DNA from: Peribacillus kribbensis DSM 17871
Lineage (GTDB): Bacteria; Bacillota; Bacilli; Bacillales; DSM-1321
Reading direction: 5' to 3'
NCBI RefSeq assembly: GCF_000430765.1
Contig: NZ_AUMQ01000029.1
Span: 1 to 36,550 of the forward strand
DNA: 36,550 nucleotides
The translations under genes were made by a program, and so were the position numbers. Positions 1 to 8,545 of this stretch are shown in pieces (position 1 is the first letter of the stretch; every line of letters begins with the position of its first letter). The notes under the pieces are model-generated. The model was given only the letters and a program-made list of their open reading frames with translations. It searched no databases and was not told the origin of the DNA.

Positions 1-240
1 CTCCCGCAGCTGTTGAAGCTCCTTTTCATGTTGTTTCTTTAACTTTTCCAGCTCGCCGGGAGTCATATAGTTTTCTTTGTTGACCTGTCTATTTGCTTTC
101 TCTTTGTAGGCACTCGCCCACTTTCTAATGGTTGAGTAGGGGATCTCAAGCTCGAAAGCAAGCTCCTTGGCGACCCGCCCCTCTTCAACAATTAGTTTCG
201 CAACATACTCTTTATATTCATGATCAAAATGTTTCCCCAT
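1..240 (-). CDS. IS3-family transposase OrfA, cut by the window edge
   Basis: The minus strand from the ATG at 240 reads an 80-codon open frame that runs off the left edge. The protein begins MGKHFDHEYKEYVAKLIVEE and continues with a helix-turn-helix (about residues 18-45, including AKELAFELEIPYSTIRKW). A charged, coiled-coil-like stretch (LEKLKKQHEKELQQL) follows. This is the usual layout of OrfA, the DNA-binding half of IS3-family transposases: HTH first, then a leucine zipper that leads into the frameshift region. OrfB and the other IS end should lie to the left, outside the window. The start is preceded by GAGGACGTG at a suitable distance. Completeness of the element cannot be judged. Family placement is good; the exact IS group is not determined. 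Confidence 0.85.
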   Translation of the reverse strand, partial: MGKHFDHEYKEYVAKLIVEEGRVAKELAFELEIPYSTIRKWASAYKEKANRQVNKENYMTPGELEKLKKQHEKELQQLRE

Positions 241-319
241 AAGAACACGTCCTCTTTAAAGTTAATTCAAGTATATGAATTACCGTTTTAACGTGTCCAC
301 TTTTGAGACTAACTCAACA
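1..319 (-). mobile_element. One end of an IS3-family insertion sequence (partial)
   Basis: Read on the minus strand, the sequence before the transposase starts with TGTTGAGTTAGTCTC, then AAAAGTGGACACG and an AT-rich stretch leading to OrfA. A TG-starting terminus about 80 bp before orfA is typical of IS3-family left ends. The outer boundary near 319 is inferred from the TG terminus only, because the other inverted repeat and any target duplication are outside the window. Confidence 0.55.
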
Positions 320-492
320 AGCCCGCATAATCCACAGTATTTGCCATGATGACCTCAAGCTCCTCTTCACTTGCTTAAAATGAGATGTCATGCTTTTCCT
401 CAGCTCAAACAGCTCTTCGTGGTATTCTCCTTTAATGGATGGGACCAGGAAAACCCCGTTAAAAAAGAGATCATAGATCCTTTGGGGATTAA
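320..492. other. Gene-free stretch between the IS end and the bgl operon terminator
   Basis: No convincing gene is seen here. A 71-codon minus-strand frame (529 to 314) crosses it, but it starts inside the terminator hairpin, has no ribosome site and ends in the IS terminus. An alternative frame gives SEEELEVIMANTVDYAGL near the IS end, which looks protein-like. The stretch may therefore hold the decayed tail of a gene interrupted by the IS. That reading is inference only. Confidence 0.4.
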
Positions 493-530
493 ATAAAAAT
501 GGAGACCAGCAGTGAAAGCTAATCTCCATT
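493..530 (-). terminator. Rho-independent terminator of the bgl operon
   Basis: On the minus strand AATGGAGA (530-523) pairs with TCTCCATT (506-499) and is followed by TTTTATTT. Part of the loop (TTAGC/GCTGG) can extend the stem. It sits about 35 bp after the stop of the GH1 gene and closes the three-gene operon. Confidence 0.75.
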
Positions 531-565
531 GCTTGCGTGAGTATTTGCGATTAGCCGGGAGCGGA

Positions 566-1987
<1,422 letters not shown>

Positions 1988-3016
1988 TTATAAAGTCACA
2001 ACTTTCGGATTTTCTCCCTGGATTCCTTTTTCAAGGATTTCAAGAACTGTAAGGATTTCCTCATTACTTACTAATTTGTTTTTCCCGTGAATGATGGTTT
2101 CATAGAGTTCATCATAGATTCTTCCGTAGTCTCCCTTTGGTGTAGGGATTACTTCTTCCTCCACACTTTCAGCAATGCTTAAAACTCCAAAGTTTTCTTC
2201 AGGATCTAAACCGAAGCCCGGTTCATCAGGGGACATTCCCGCTTTTAAGCACTCTTCCTGCTTATCGATCCCATATTTCACAAAGCTGCCCTTTGTTCCG
2301 TGCAGGATGAATGTAGGATAAGGCGTTTCCACTAAATGACTGGTTTTCACAATTGCTTTAAATCCTTTGTAGAAAAGCTCCACATGATAATAATCATCCG
2401 GATTATTTGGGTTCCGGATCGATCGGATGTCGTAATATACCTTTTCAGGACGCCCGAAGAGAGATACCAACTGGTCGATGGTATGGACGCCGAGCCCGAA
2501 GAAGTCGCCATCATAGGATTTTCCTTTATGCTCCTGGAAATCGGGCCTGAAATAATCAAAGTGAGATTCGATTTCGACGATCTCACCTGCTCCTTTATGC
2601 TGAATCACCTTTTTCAATGCGAGGAAATCGCTGTCAAATCTTCTATTTTGAAACGGCATTAGAATTAATTGATTCTTATCCGCAAGATGAATAAGCTCTC
2701 TTGCTTCTTCCAGGGTCGTGGTAAAAGGTTTTTCCACCAGTACATGCTTCTTATTCTCGAGGCAGAGCTTTGCCAGCTCAAAATGAGAGGCATGGGAGGT
2801 GCAGATTGAGACGAGCTGGATATCCGGGTCATGCAGGATTTCATCCAGCTTGTCCGTGAATACAATGCCAGAGTCCAGATATTTGCTCTCTAAATCCCGC
2901 TTCCTTGTTCTGGAATAGATCATTTTGACCTCAAGGCGGTCCCTTAGCAGAACATATGGCAGATGATACCTGTTGGCGCTTTTACCAAATCCGATAAAAC
3001 CTACTTTTAATATCAT
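1988..3016 (-). CDS. yhhX: Gfo/Idh/MocA-family oxidoreductase, YhhX-like
   Basis: A cytoplasmic NAD(P)-dependent dehydrogenase of 342 residues. The N-terminal Rossmann fold has GFIGFGKSANRYH, and the catalytic-lysine motif EKP lies at residues 95-97 (LVEKPFTTT). The C-terminal half carries the family beta-sheet domain. Segments such as GFGKS..RYHLPYV, QNRRFDSDFL, ESHFDYFRP and FGLGVHTIDQLVSLFGRP match E. coli YhhX as I remember it, so this looks like an ortholog rather than a generic family member. Its physiological substrate is not established to my knowledge. The start is set by GGAGGAAAT just before the ATG at 3016; a longer frame from 3028 would place that ribosome site inside the gene. 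It is the middle gene of the operon (39 bp after the AKR stop, 24 bp before the GH1 gene), pointing to oxidation or reduction of a sugar or aglycone. Confidence 0.88.
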   Translation of the reverse strand: MILKVGFIGFGKSANRYHLPYVLLRDRLEVKMIYSRTRKRDLESKYLDSGIVFTDKLDEILHDPDIQLVSICTSHASHFELAKLCLENKKHVLVEKPFTTTLEEARELIHLADKNQLILMPFQNRRFDSDFLALKKVIQHKGAGEIVEIESHFDYFRPDFQEHKGKSYDGDFFGLGVHTIDQLVSLFGRPEKVYYDIRSIRNPNNPDDYYHVELFYKGFKAIVKTSHLVETPYPTFILHGTKGSFVKYGIDKQEECLKAGMSPDEPGFGLDPEENFGVLSIAESVEEEVIPTPKGDYGRIYDELYETIIHGKNKLVSNEEILTVLEILEKGIQGENPKVVTL

Positions 3017-3055
3017 ATTTTCCTCCATACCGACTATGAGATTTATTCAAATTTT

Positions 3056-4030
3056 TTACCAGATTGGAACAAAGCCATTGATTTCTTCTAAAACAGAGTT
3101 AATTTCTTCTATAATGGACCCTTCAAGCTGGATATCTACTGCTTTGACATTCTCTTCAATCTGCTCAGGGCGGCTCGCTCCAATAATGGCCGAGCTCACC
3201 CCAGGCTGTCTAAGGACCCATGCAAGGGCCAAATGGGAAAGCTCTGCCCCCATGTTTTCAGCTATGTTTTCAAGCTTTTGAACCCTGCTTAACACCTCGT
3301 CGTTCAAATAGCTGTTGATCCAGGTATTGGTGTCTTTGTTTGCTGCTCTTGTCCCTTCAGGCACCGGCTGCCCCGGCTTATATTTCCCTGTTAAGATCCC
3401 CTGTGCAAGAGGTGAGAAGACCACCTGGCCAAGTCCCTCTTTTTCCGATACTGGCAATACTTCTTTTTCTATATAGCGGACAAGCATATTATAAATCGGC
3501 TGATTCGAGACGAGAGGACGAAGATTCTTCTGCCTGCTGATATGCGCCGCATCGGTAATCTGTGCAGCTGACCACTCACTGACTCCTGCATATAAGATCT
3601 TTCCCTGTGAGGTCAAATCATCAAGGGCCCTCAGCGATTCCTCTACAGGGGTTTCCGGATCGTAACGGTGGCATTGATATAAATCAATATAATCCGTGCC
3701 CAGTCGTTTAAGGCTGGCTTCGCATTGCTCGATGATGTGCTTTCTTGACAGCCCCCTGTCATTCGGGCCCTTCCCCATCGGAAAATAGACCTTGGTAGCC
3801 AGTACATAGCTTGAACGCGGGTATTCTTTTAACGCCTGCCCCAGCACCTCTTCAGCCGCACCTTTATTATAGGCATTGGCTGTATCAAAGAAATTGATTC
3901 CGAGGTCATAAGCTTTATGTACACAGGCGGCCGATTTTTCCTGTTCAACAGCCGTCCCATATGTCAGCCAGCTTCCTAATGCGATTTCACTGACTTTTAA
4001 TCCTGAACTTCCAAGCTTACGATACTTCAT
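3056..4030 (-). CDS. Aldo/keto reductase (Kv-beta-like)
   Basis: A 324-residue cytoplasmic NADPH-type aldo/keto reductase. The catalytic tetrad is complete: D49 (FFDTANAY), Y54, K80 (LATKVYF) and H121 (LYQCHRYD). The C-terminal cofactor segment SSAIIGASRPEQIEENVKA is also typical. The overall pattern (MKYRKLGSSGLKVSEIALGSW) is that of the voltage-gated K+ channel beta-subunit-like AKR branch, which reduces diverse aldehydes and sugars. The ATG at 4030 follows AAGGAGAGACGCAC; the 22 extra residues of the longer frame lie in the leader hairpin region and are not used. First gene of the operon with the YhhX-like and GH1 genes. Its promoter region carries a cre-like site and a candidate GntR operator. 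Confidence 0.88.
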   Translation of the reverse strand: MKYRKLGSSGLKVSEIALGSWLTYGTAVEQEKSAACVHKAYDLGINFFDTANAYNKGAAEEVLGQALKEYPRSSYVLATKVYFPMGKGPNDRGLSRKHIIEQCEASLKRLGTDYIDLYQCHRYDPETPVEESLRALDDLTSQGKILYAGVSEWSAAQITDAAHISRQKNLRPLVSNQPIYNMLVRYIEKEVLPVSEKEGLGQVVFSPLAQGILTGKYKPGQPVPEGTRAANKDTNTWINSYLNDEVLSRVQKLENIAENMGAELSHLALAWVLRQPGVSSAIIGASRPEQIEENVKAVDIQLEGSIIEEINSVLEEINGFVPIW

Positions 4031-4068
4031 GTGCGTCTCTCCTTGTTCAATTTTTATATAAAAGATGG

Positions 4069-4107
4069 TTTCCGCACCAATGGAGAAATAATCCACTAGT
4101 GCGGAAA
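4069..4107 (-). promoter_or_regulatory. 9-bp perfect inverted repeat in the leader of the AKR operon
   Basis: TTTCCGCAC (4069-4077) and GTGCGGAAA (4099-4107) form a perfect inverted repeat with a 21-nt loop. It lies between the likely transcription start and the ribosome site. The loop contains a smaller CC..GG complement. It has no T-run, so it is not a terminator. It could be a 5' stabilising hairpin or a protein-binding site. Confidence 0.5.
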
Positions 4108-4115
4108 TTCAGATT

Positions 4116-4141
4116 GTAAAACGCTTTCAACTCTTATTATA
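4116..4141 (-). promoter_or_regulatory. Promoter -10 and cre-like site for the AKR operon
   Basis: On the minus strand TATAAT (4141-4136) is followed by TGAAAGCGTTTTAC (4129-4116). That matches the CcpA consensus TGWAANCGNTNWCA at 12 of 14 positions. The cre-like site sits at about the start point, a position that fits catabolite repression. No good -35 hexamer is visible. Confidence 0.5.
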
Positions 4142-4177
4142 TAATGTTTTTAAAATATATCTATTACTTTTAAATAA

Positions 4178-4189
4178 AAGTATAGACAT
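4178..4189. promoter_or_regulatory. Candidate GntR-family (GmuR-like) operator in the divergent promoter region
   Basis: AAGTATAGACAT matches the perfect palindrome ATGTCTAGACAT upstream of gmuR (8331-8342) at 10 of 12 positions. Both are followed by TTTA. The site is between the two divergent promoters and could serve both. The link is inferred from sequence likeness alone. Confidence 0.45.
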
Positions 4190-4239
4190 TTAGATAAAAA
4201 GACTCTTCAGAGATATTAACCGATTACATTACTAAGTTA

Positions 4240-4268
4240 TTGTAAGCGGTGATTTTCCTTGATACAAT
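4240..4268 (+). promoter_or_regulatory. Sigma-A-type promoter of the ROK kinase with overlapping cre-like site
   Basis: TTGTAA (4240-4245) and TACAAT (4263-4268) are separated by 17 bp. TGTAAGCGGTGATT (4241-4254) overlaps the -35 and agrees with the CcpA consensus at 12 of 14 positions. The promoter is about 60 bp before the ribosome site of the kinase. Confidence 0.5.
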
Positions 4269-4330
4269 TTTATCAACGTTACTTACGAAAGGGTTTTCAC
4301 AAGAGCCCATCATCCTTTAGGAGGAATAAA

Positions 4331-5257
4331 ATGAGTAATTATATGGTTTTTGATGCAGGCGGAAGCAAAGTGAAATATGCGGTAATTAATCATCATGGAG
4401 ATTTTTTAACAAAGGGCGGCCTCCCTTCTTCCCCTCATGATTGGGAAAAGTTCAGCAGCGATATCATTGCAGTCACTCTTGAAAATCAGGAGAAATACAA
4501 TGTTGAGGGTATAGCCTTCAGCTGTCCTGGAGGAGTGGACAGCGACACTGGAATCATCGGAGGTGCCAGTGCCCTTCCATGTATACATGGTCCAAATTTC
4601 AAAGAGTTTTTCGGCCTTGCAACCGGACTCCAGGTTGAATTAGAGAATGATGCAAACTGCGCTGCGCTTGGCGAGGTCTGGAAAGGTGCCGCCAAAGACA
4701 ATCAAAATGTCCTTTTTACGATCATCGGGACAGGGATCGGGGGAGCCATCATCAAGGACCGTAAAATCCATAAGGGGGCCAACCTTCATGGAGGGGAAAT
4801 CGGCTATATGATCCTTCAGGTTATAGAGGAAGATGGAAGCCTGGACTTTAAAACCTTCAGCCAGCTGGCTGCAACAGGGGCCCTCGTCCGCAATGTAGCC
4901 AAAATGAAAGGAGACCCTGTTGAAGAATGGAACGGGCAGATGATTTTTGAGGCCTCTGAAGCTGGCGACGAGGACTGCAGGAGGGCTATTGAGCGGTTCT
5001 ACCTCTCCCTGGCTCATGGAATCTACAATATCCAGTATGTGTATGATCCTGAGAAAATCATTATCGGGGGAGCCATCTCAAGCCGCGAGGATCTGCTTGA
5101 TCAGATTAATGAACGGCTTGATCAGATTCTCGGCTCAATTGGAAACGCAAAAGTCCGTCCTGTCATTGAAGCATGCCACTTTAAAAATGATGCCAATCTG
5201 CTTGGAGCCCTGTATCATTTCCTCCAGCGGCAGGTTTACGCTGCCGAAAGTGCCTGA
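4331..5257 (+). CDS. ROK-family sugar kinase, possible beta-glucoside kinase
   Basis: A 308-residue cytoplasmic ROK kinase that phosphorylates a sugar or glycoside with ATP. The phosphate loop DAGGSKVKYA (residues 8-17), the catalytic Asp in ENDANCA (D107), GTGIGG (133-138) and the sugar-contacting HGGEIG (153-158) are all present. The Cys-rich zinc loop of hexokinase-type ROK proteins is missing. That fits BglK-like beta-glucoside kinases better than glucokinase. The ATG at 4331 follows AGGAGGAATAAA perfectly; a longer frame from a TTG at 4259 overlaps the promoter and is rejected. It diverges from the operon that contains the 6-phospho-beta-glucosidase, so it may supply that enzyme's substrate when uptake is not PTS-driven. 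Substrate assignment is inference from this context. Confidence 0.8.
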   Translation: MSNYMVFDAGGSKVKYAVINHHGDFLTKGGLPSSPHDWEKFSSDIIAVTLENQEKYNVEGIAFSCPGGVDSDTGIIGGASALPCIHGPNFKEFFGLATGLQVELENDANCAALGEVWKGAAKDNQNVLFTIIGTGIGGAIIKDRKIHKGANLHGGEIGYMILQVIEEDGSLDFKTFSQLAATGALVRNVAKMKGDPVEEWNGQMIFEASEAGDEDCRRAIERFYLSLAHGIYNIQYVYDPEKIIIGGAISSREDLLDQINERLDQILGSIGNAKVRPVIEACHFKNDANLLGALYHFLQRQVYAAESA

Positions 5258-5270
5258 AGTAGAAATTAGA

Positions 5271-5300
5271 CTGGGAACAATGTCATTCCCAGCTTTTTTC
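5271..5300 (+). terminator. Terminator of the ROK kinase gene
   Basis: CTGGGAA (5271-5277) pairs with TTCCCAG (5286-5292), followed by CTTTTTTC. It lies 13 bp after the stop codon. The remaining 250 bp up to the manA stop hold no supported gene. Confidence 0.85.
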
Positions 5301-5554
5301 TACTTTAGTTTCCTTACCGAACTGCCATATGAAATTTTTCCCTTTTATAAAGGTTCTGCCATATTTCTTATGTGGGTTCTTTAATTTTCCCCTAATAAAC
5401 GTAACGGCTGTCTTTGACATTTCCTCCATATCCACTTCTACGGTTGTCAGCTGCATATTTGTCAAAACCTGAGTAGATGACCAATGTTCCTATACAGCTA
5501 TCAATGAAATATACAAAGAGCAGATTCCGTTGTGGTTTTATCTTCTCCTTCTTT

Positions 5555-6499
5555 TTAAGGATGAGATACAATCAGCTGGCAATTTCCATCAATCTCGAAT
5601 CCCCCCAGCCCTGCCGGGAGAATGAAGTGAGTTCCTTTATAAAGGGAATGATTTTCACCGTTATAGACGAGTGTTCCTTCCCCATCAATTACACTTAGAA
5701 GCAGGTATTGATCCTCTGCGGAGAAAGCTGCTTTCCCCTGGATTACCCACTTATAGACTGAAAAGAACTCTGACTCTACAAAAGTAGTAATCTCTGCATG
5801 ATCATTTTGAACAACGGATGGCTTGCTTTTGGCATCCTTATGTGGAATTGTTGTCACTTCAATCGCTTTATCTAAATGGAGCTCCCTGAGGTTCCCCTGG
5901 TCGTCTTTCCGGTCGTAATCATAAACCCTGTACGTAGTATCCGAGCTCTGCTGCGTTTCTAGGACCAGTGTGCCTTCACAGAGCGCGTGGATCGTCCCGC
6001 TCGGCACGTAGAAAAAGTCGCCCGGCTTGATTTTCACGCGGCGCAGCAGGCCGTCCCAATCTCCATCATCTACCTTCTTTATCAGCTCTTCCTTTGTGCC
6101 GGCATTATGCCCAAAAATCATGTAAGCGTCATCTTTACAGTCGATGATATACCAGCATTCGGTTTTTCCTAGCTCTCCATTCTCATTGACCTTTGCATAG
6201 CTGTCATCTGGATGGACCTGGACGGATAAATCCATATTGGCGTCCAGGATCTTGGTCAAGAGCGGGAATGCTTCTCCGTCCGGATTGCCAAACAGTTCAG
6301 GATGCTCCTTCCACAGCTGATCAAGTGTCACGCCGGCATAAGGGCCATTTTCCACTGCGGACGGCCCGTTCGGGTGGGCGGATATGGCCCAGCACTCTCC
6401 TGTTTTATCAAAAGGGATCTCATAGCCAAATTCTTCTTTCAGGGCATTCCCTCCCCAGATTCGATCTTTAAATACGGGTTTTAAAAATAACGGCTGCAC
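5555..6499 (-). CDS. manA: Mannose-6-phosphate isomerase, class I (GmuF/ManA)
   Basis: A cytoplasmic zinc isomerase of about 314 residues that interconverts mannose-6-phosphate and fructose-6-phosphate. The cupin metal ligands are visible in QVHPDD (Q94, H96), GKTECWYII (E114) and SGTIHAL (H171). YRVYDYDR carries the catalytic Arg. The frame is open from an ATG at 6514, but GGAGG lies within those first codons. A GTG at 6499 (8 bp spacing, or the GTG at 6502) then gives an N-terminus, VQPLFLKPVFKDRIWGG, that resembles Bacillus ManA proteins, so I chose 6499. The protein is short (bacillary type, without the insert domain of the long form). It is the last gene of gmuR-gmuE-manA, the same order as B. 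subtilis gmuR-gmuE-gmuF. Confidence 0.9.
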   Translation of the reverse strand: MQPLFLKPVFKDRIWGGNALKEEFGYEIPFDKTGECWAISAHPNGPSAVENGPYAGVTLDQLWKEHPELFGNPDGEAFPLLTKILDANMDLSVQVHPDDSYAKVNENGELGKTECWYIIDCKDDAYMIFGHNAGTKEELIKKVDDGDWDGLLRRVKIKPGDFFYVPSGTIHALCEGTLVLETQQSSDTTYRVYDYDRKDDQGNLRELHLDKAIEVTTIPHKDAKSKPSVVQNDHAEITTFVESEFFSVYKWVIQGKAAFSAEDQYLLLSVIDGEGTLVYNGENHSLYKGTHFILPAGLGGFEIDGNCQLIVSHP

Positions 6500-6521
6500 C
6501 ACAAGGACCTCCATCTGTGTA

Positions 6522-7412
6522 TTATTGCTTTTGATAGTTCAATGTCTTTTCTTTCTCTGACAATGCTTCCTGGGCGAGCATGAGGGACCCTGTTATCCCT
6601 GCACGGTCAGAAAGACCCGGGGAGACGATATACTCGGACAACTCTGGCATGGCTACATATTCATTCATCATTTCTGTTAGATATTTATGGACGGAAGGAA
6701 AAATCTGCTTTTGATTCATCACTCCGCCGCCAAGGATGACTTTTTGAGGTGAAAGAACCAAAATATACTGCATCAAAGCCTGTGCGATATAATAAGCTTC
6801 CAAATCCCACACTTCAGGACGGCCTGCAAGCTCTATGCCTTTCGCTCCCCATCTTTCCTCGATCGCCGGCCCTGCAGCCAACCCTTCAAGACAATCGCTG
6901 TGGTACGGGCATTTTCCCTTATAAGAGTCATCAGGATGACGGCGGACCAGAATATGCCCCATCTCTGGATGGGACAGCCCCTGGACAAGCTTTCCCTGGA
7001 CAATGGCTCCCGCGCCGATTCCTGTCCCAATCGTCATGTACATGCAGCTGTTAAGGCCCTTGGCCGCTCCAAGCTCCAGCTCACCGAGTGCAGCGGCATT
7101 CACGTCCGTATTAAAGCCTACAGGTACAGGAAAAGCCTCCTTCACAGCCTGCACAAGTCCATAATGCCTCCAGCCGGGTTTTGGCGTAGAGGTAATATAT
7201 CCATAGGAAGGGCTTTCAAGATTGATATCTATCGGGCCAAAAGAGCCTATCCCGATCGCTTCTATATCATGTTTTCGAAAAAAATCGATTACCAGAGGCA
7301 TGGTCTCCTCAGGCACCGTCGTGGGAATCTGTATGGAATCCAAAATAGTACCTTCCTTATCTCCTACAGCACAGACAAATTTCGTTCCGCCTGCTTCTAT
7401 TGCACCAAGCAT
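6522..7412 (-). CDS. gmuE: ROK-family fructokinase (GmuE/YdhR-like)
   Basis: A 296-residue zinc-containing fructokinase that should make fructose-6-phosphate with ATP. The ATP loop is EAGGTKFV (residues 6-13), and the catalytic Asp is in NTDVNAA (D103). The zinc-site cluster HPEMGH (148-153) ... C168 PY H171 SD C174 matches the His-Cys-His-Cys metal loop of B. subtilis YdhR/GmuE. The ATG follows GAGAGGGGATAGGAAC. It sits 16 bp after gmuR and 22 bp before manA, so the three genes form one operon. In the B. subtilis glucomannan pathway this enzyme and ManA handle mannose and fructose intermediates. Confidence 0.9.
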   Translation of the reverse strand: MLGAIEAGGTKFVCAVGDKEGTILDSIQIPTTVPEETMPLVIDFFRKHDIEAIGIGSFGPIDINLESPSYGYITSTPKPGWRHYGLVQAVKEAFPVPVGFNTDVNAAALGELELGAAKGLNSCMYMTIGTGIGAGAIVQGKLVQGLSHPEMGHILVRRHPDDSYKGKCPYHSDCLEGLAAGPAIEERWGAKGIELAGRPEVWDLEAYYIAQALMQYILVLSPQKVILGGGVMNQKQIFPSVHKYLTEMMNEYVAMPELSEYIVSPGLSDRAGITGSLMLAQEALSEKEKTLNYQKQ

Positions 7413-7428
7413 GTTCCTATCCCCTCTC

Positions 7429-8142
7429 TTAATTTCTTACATTGACCGTCGTCACTTCGAACTTATCGTATCGGTGTCTTGAAAAGGAGTATTCGAAGGG
7501 AACTCCGTTATTTAAAAATCCGACATGCTCTACCTCAAGGATCGGATCGTCATGCTTACATTCCAAGTGCTCCTGGTCGAGTTCATCCGACTTGCATGCC
7601 CTGATTTTCCTGTGGGAGCCCGCTATCGTTAATTCAAGCTCCTTCAGAATATATTCATAAATCGAGGAGTGGAGAATTTCATCATTCAATCCTGGAATCA
7701 TGTTTGTCGGCATATAGGTCTTCTCAAGAACATAGGGTTCTCCCTCCACGAGCCTCAGCCTCACTAAGTAATAGACGGGTGTTTTGGTATCAATGGCCAG
7801 ATGTACCGCAACCTCTTCTGTCGGAAACTGGACTTCAAAGGTAACAACCTTGCTTGTGATTGTTTTATCAGTGATCAGCCTGGATAAGCCGAGCACCTCA
7901 TTGCTCACAACATTGACCCGGCTATCCCGGATGGCGGATTGGACGATAAAGGTGCCATGCCCTCTTTTGCGGTAGAGAAGCCCTTCCATAACCAGAATAT
8001 CGAGCGCCCTTTTCATGGTCATCCTGCTGCATTCAAACTCCTTCGCCAAAGATTTCTCATCCGGGATCGGCTGATCGGGATTATAATGTTTTTCCTTTAT
8101 CCGATGTCTCATTTCCGCAGAGATAGCTTCATATTTGTTCAT
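7429..8142 (-). CDS. gmuR: GntR-family regulator, HutC/UTRA type (GmuR-like)
   Basis: A 237-residue transcription factor. A winged-helix domain covers roughly residues 1-70 (DEKSLAKEFECSRMTMKRAL is the recognition segment; GLLYRKRGHGTFI is the wing). A UTRA effector domain covers roughly 90-230. Such proteins usually repress sugar operons and release DNA when bound by a sugar phosphate. The ATG follows AAGGTGGTCCATTC. Gene order gmuR-gmuE-manA is that of B. subtilis gmuR-gmuE-gmuF. In B. subtilis, however, gmuR is preceded by gmuBACD (PTS and 6-phospho-glycosidase), which are absent here. It likely controls its own operon through the palindrome at 8331-8342, and perhaps the bgl divergon at 4031-4330. 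Confidence 0.88.
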   Translation of the reverse strand: MNKYEAISAEMRHRIKEKHYNPDQPIPDEKSLAKEFECSRMTMKRALDILVMEGLLYRKRGHGTFIVQSAIRDSRVNVVSNEVLGLSRLITDKTITSKVVTFEVQFPTEEVAVHLAIDTKTPVYYLVRLRLVEGEPYVLEKTYMPTNMIPGLNDEILHSSIYEYILKELELTIAGSHRKIRACKSDELDQEHLECKHDDPILEVEHVGFLNNGVPFEYSFSRHRYDKFEVTTVNVRN

Positions 8143-8178
8143 GAATGGACCACCTTAAAAATTGATTGATTATTCTAA

Positions 8179-8247
8179 CTAAATTATAATCGAAGAGGCT
8201 GTTAAATTTATACAGGTTATTTTGCAGGCTATTATAATTTTCCCCAT
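8179..8247 (-). CDS. 22-codon leader frame with strong ribosome site upstream of gmuR
   Basis: After AAGGAGG and a 9-nt spacer, the ATG at 8247 opens a 22-codon frame starting MGKIIIAC and ending at TAG 8179, 36 bp before gmuR. The ribosome site is stronger than that of gmuR itself. The first eight residues look like the beginning of a lactose/cellobiose-type PTS EIIB protein, whose active Cys follows such a strand. EIIB (gmuB) is the first gene of the B. subtilis operon. It may be the stub left by a deletion of gmuBACD, or a true leader peptide. That it is translated is likely from the ribosome site; its role is unknown. Confidence 0.4.
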   Translation of the reverse strand: MGKIIIACKITCINLTASSIII

Positions 8248-8289
8248 TATTATTATCCTCCTTGGCAGTTTAGCAGTTTAAGGGTTTTA

Positions 8290-8342
8290 TAAAAACGCTT
8301 ACATTTTTTATTTTAATTAAATAATTATAGATGTCTAGACAT
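8290..8342 (-). promoter_or_regulatory. gmuR promoter region: palindromic operator, -10 and cre
   Basis: Reading on the minus strand, the perfect palindrome ATGTCTAGACAT (8342-8331) lies just before a TATAAT -10 (8329-8324). TGTAAGCGTTTTTA (8303-8290) follows and matches the CcpA consensus at 13 of 14 positions. The palindrome resembles the TCTAGA/GTATAGAC-type sites bound by HutC/YvoA GntR regulators. Its place in the -35/-10 spacer fits repression by GmuR. No clear -35 was found. Confidence 0.6.
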
Positions 8343-8434
8343 TTATTAAAGATTTTTTACTGATGGTTCCAGGTGTTTATATTCACGGACTGCCTGTCCT
8401 GTTGTATTGCTGAAGGCATCGATGGTGAAAAACA

Positions 8435-8468
8435 TAAAAAAAGACTGCCTCATATTAAGAGACAGCCT
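8435..8468 (-). terminator. Terminator downstream of ycgQ
   Basis: On the minus strand AGGCTGTCTC and GAGGCAGTCT form a stem (one wobble pair) with a short AT loop, followed by TTTTTTTATG. It is about 80 bp past the ycgQ stop. Its arms resemble those of the hairpins at 12352 and 12466. Confidence 0.75.
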
Positions 8469-8545
8469 GATCGTCATTTTCATTGTTTCCAAAAGGCTCT
8501 TTGTTCCAAAGCCACAAAGTTTGCGAAAATAGTAAAAAGAGAGAA

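Noticed and set aside
314-529. 71-codon minus-strand frame before the IS end
   Set aside because: It starts within the bgl terminator hairpin, has no ribosome site and ends in the IS terminus; at best a gene remnant.
5283-5465. 60-codon minus-strand frame (TTG start) between the ROK kinase and manA
   Set aside because: No ribosome site, its end overlaps the kinase terminator, and no family is recognised. The composition is protein-like, so a decayed fragment is possible, but support is too weak.
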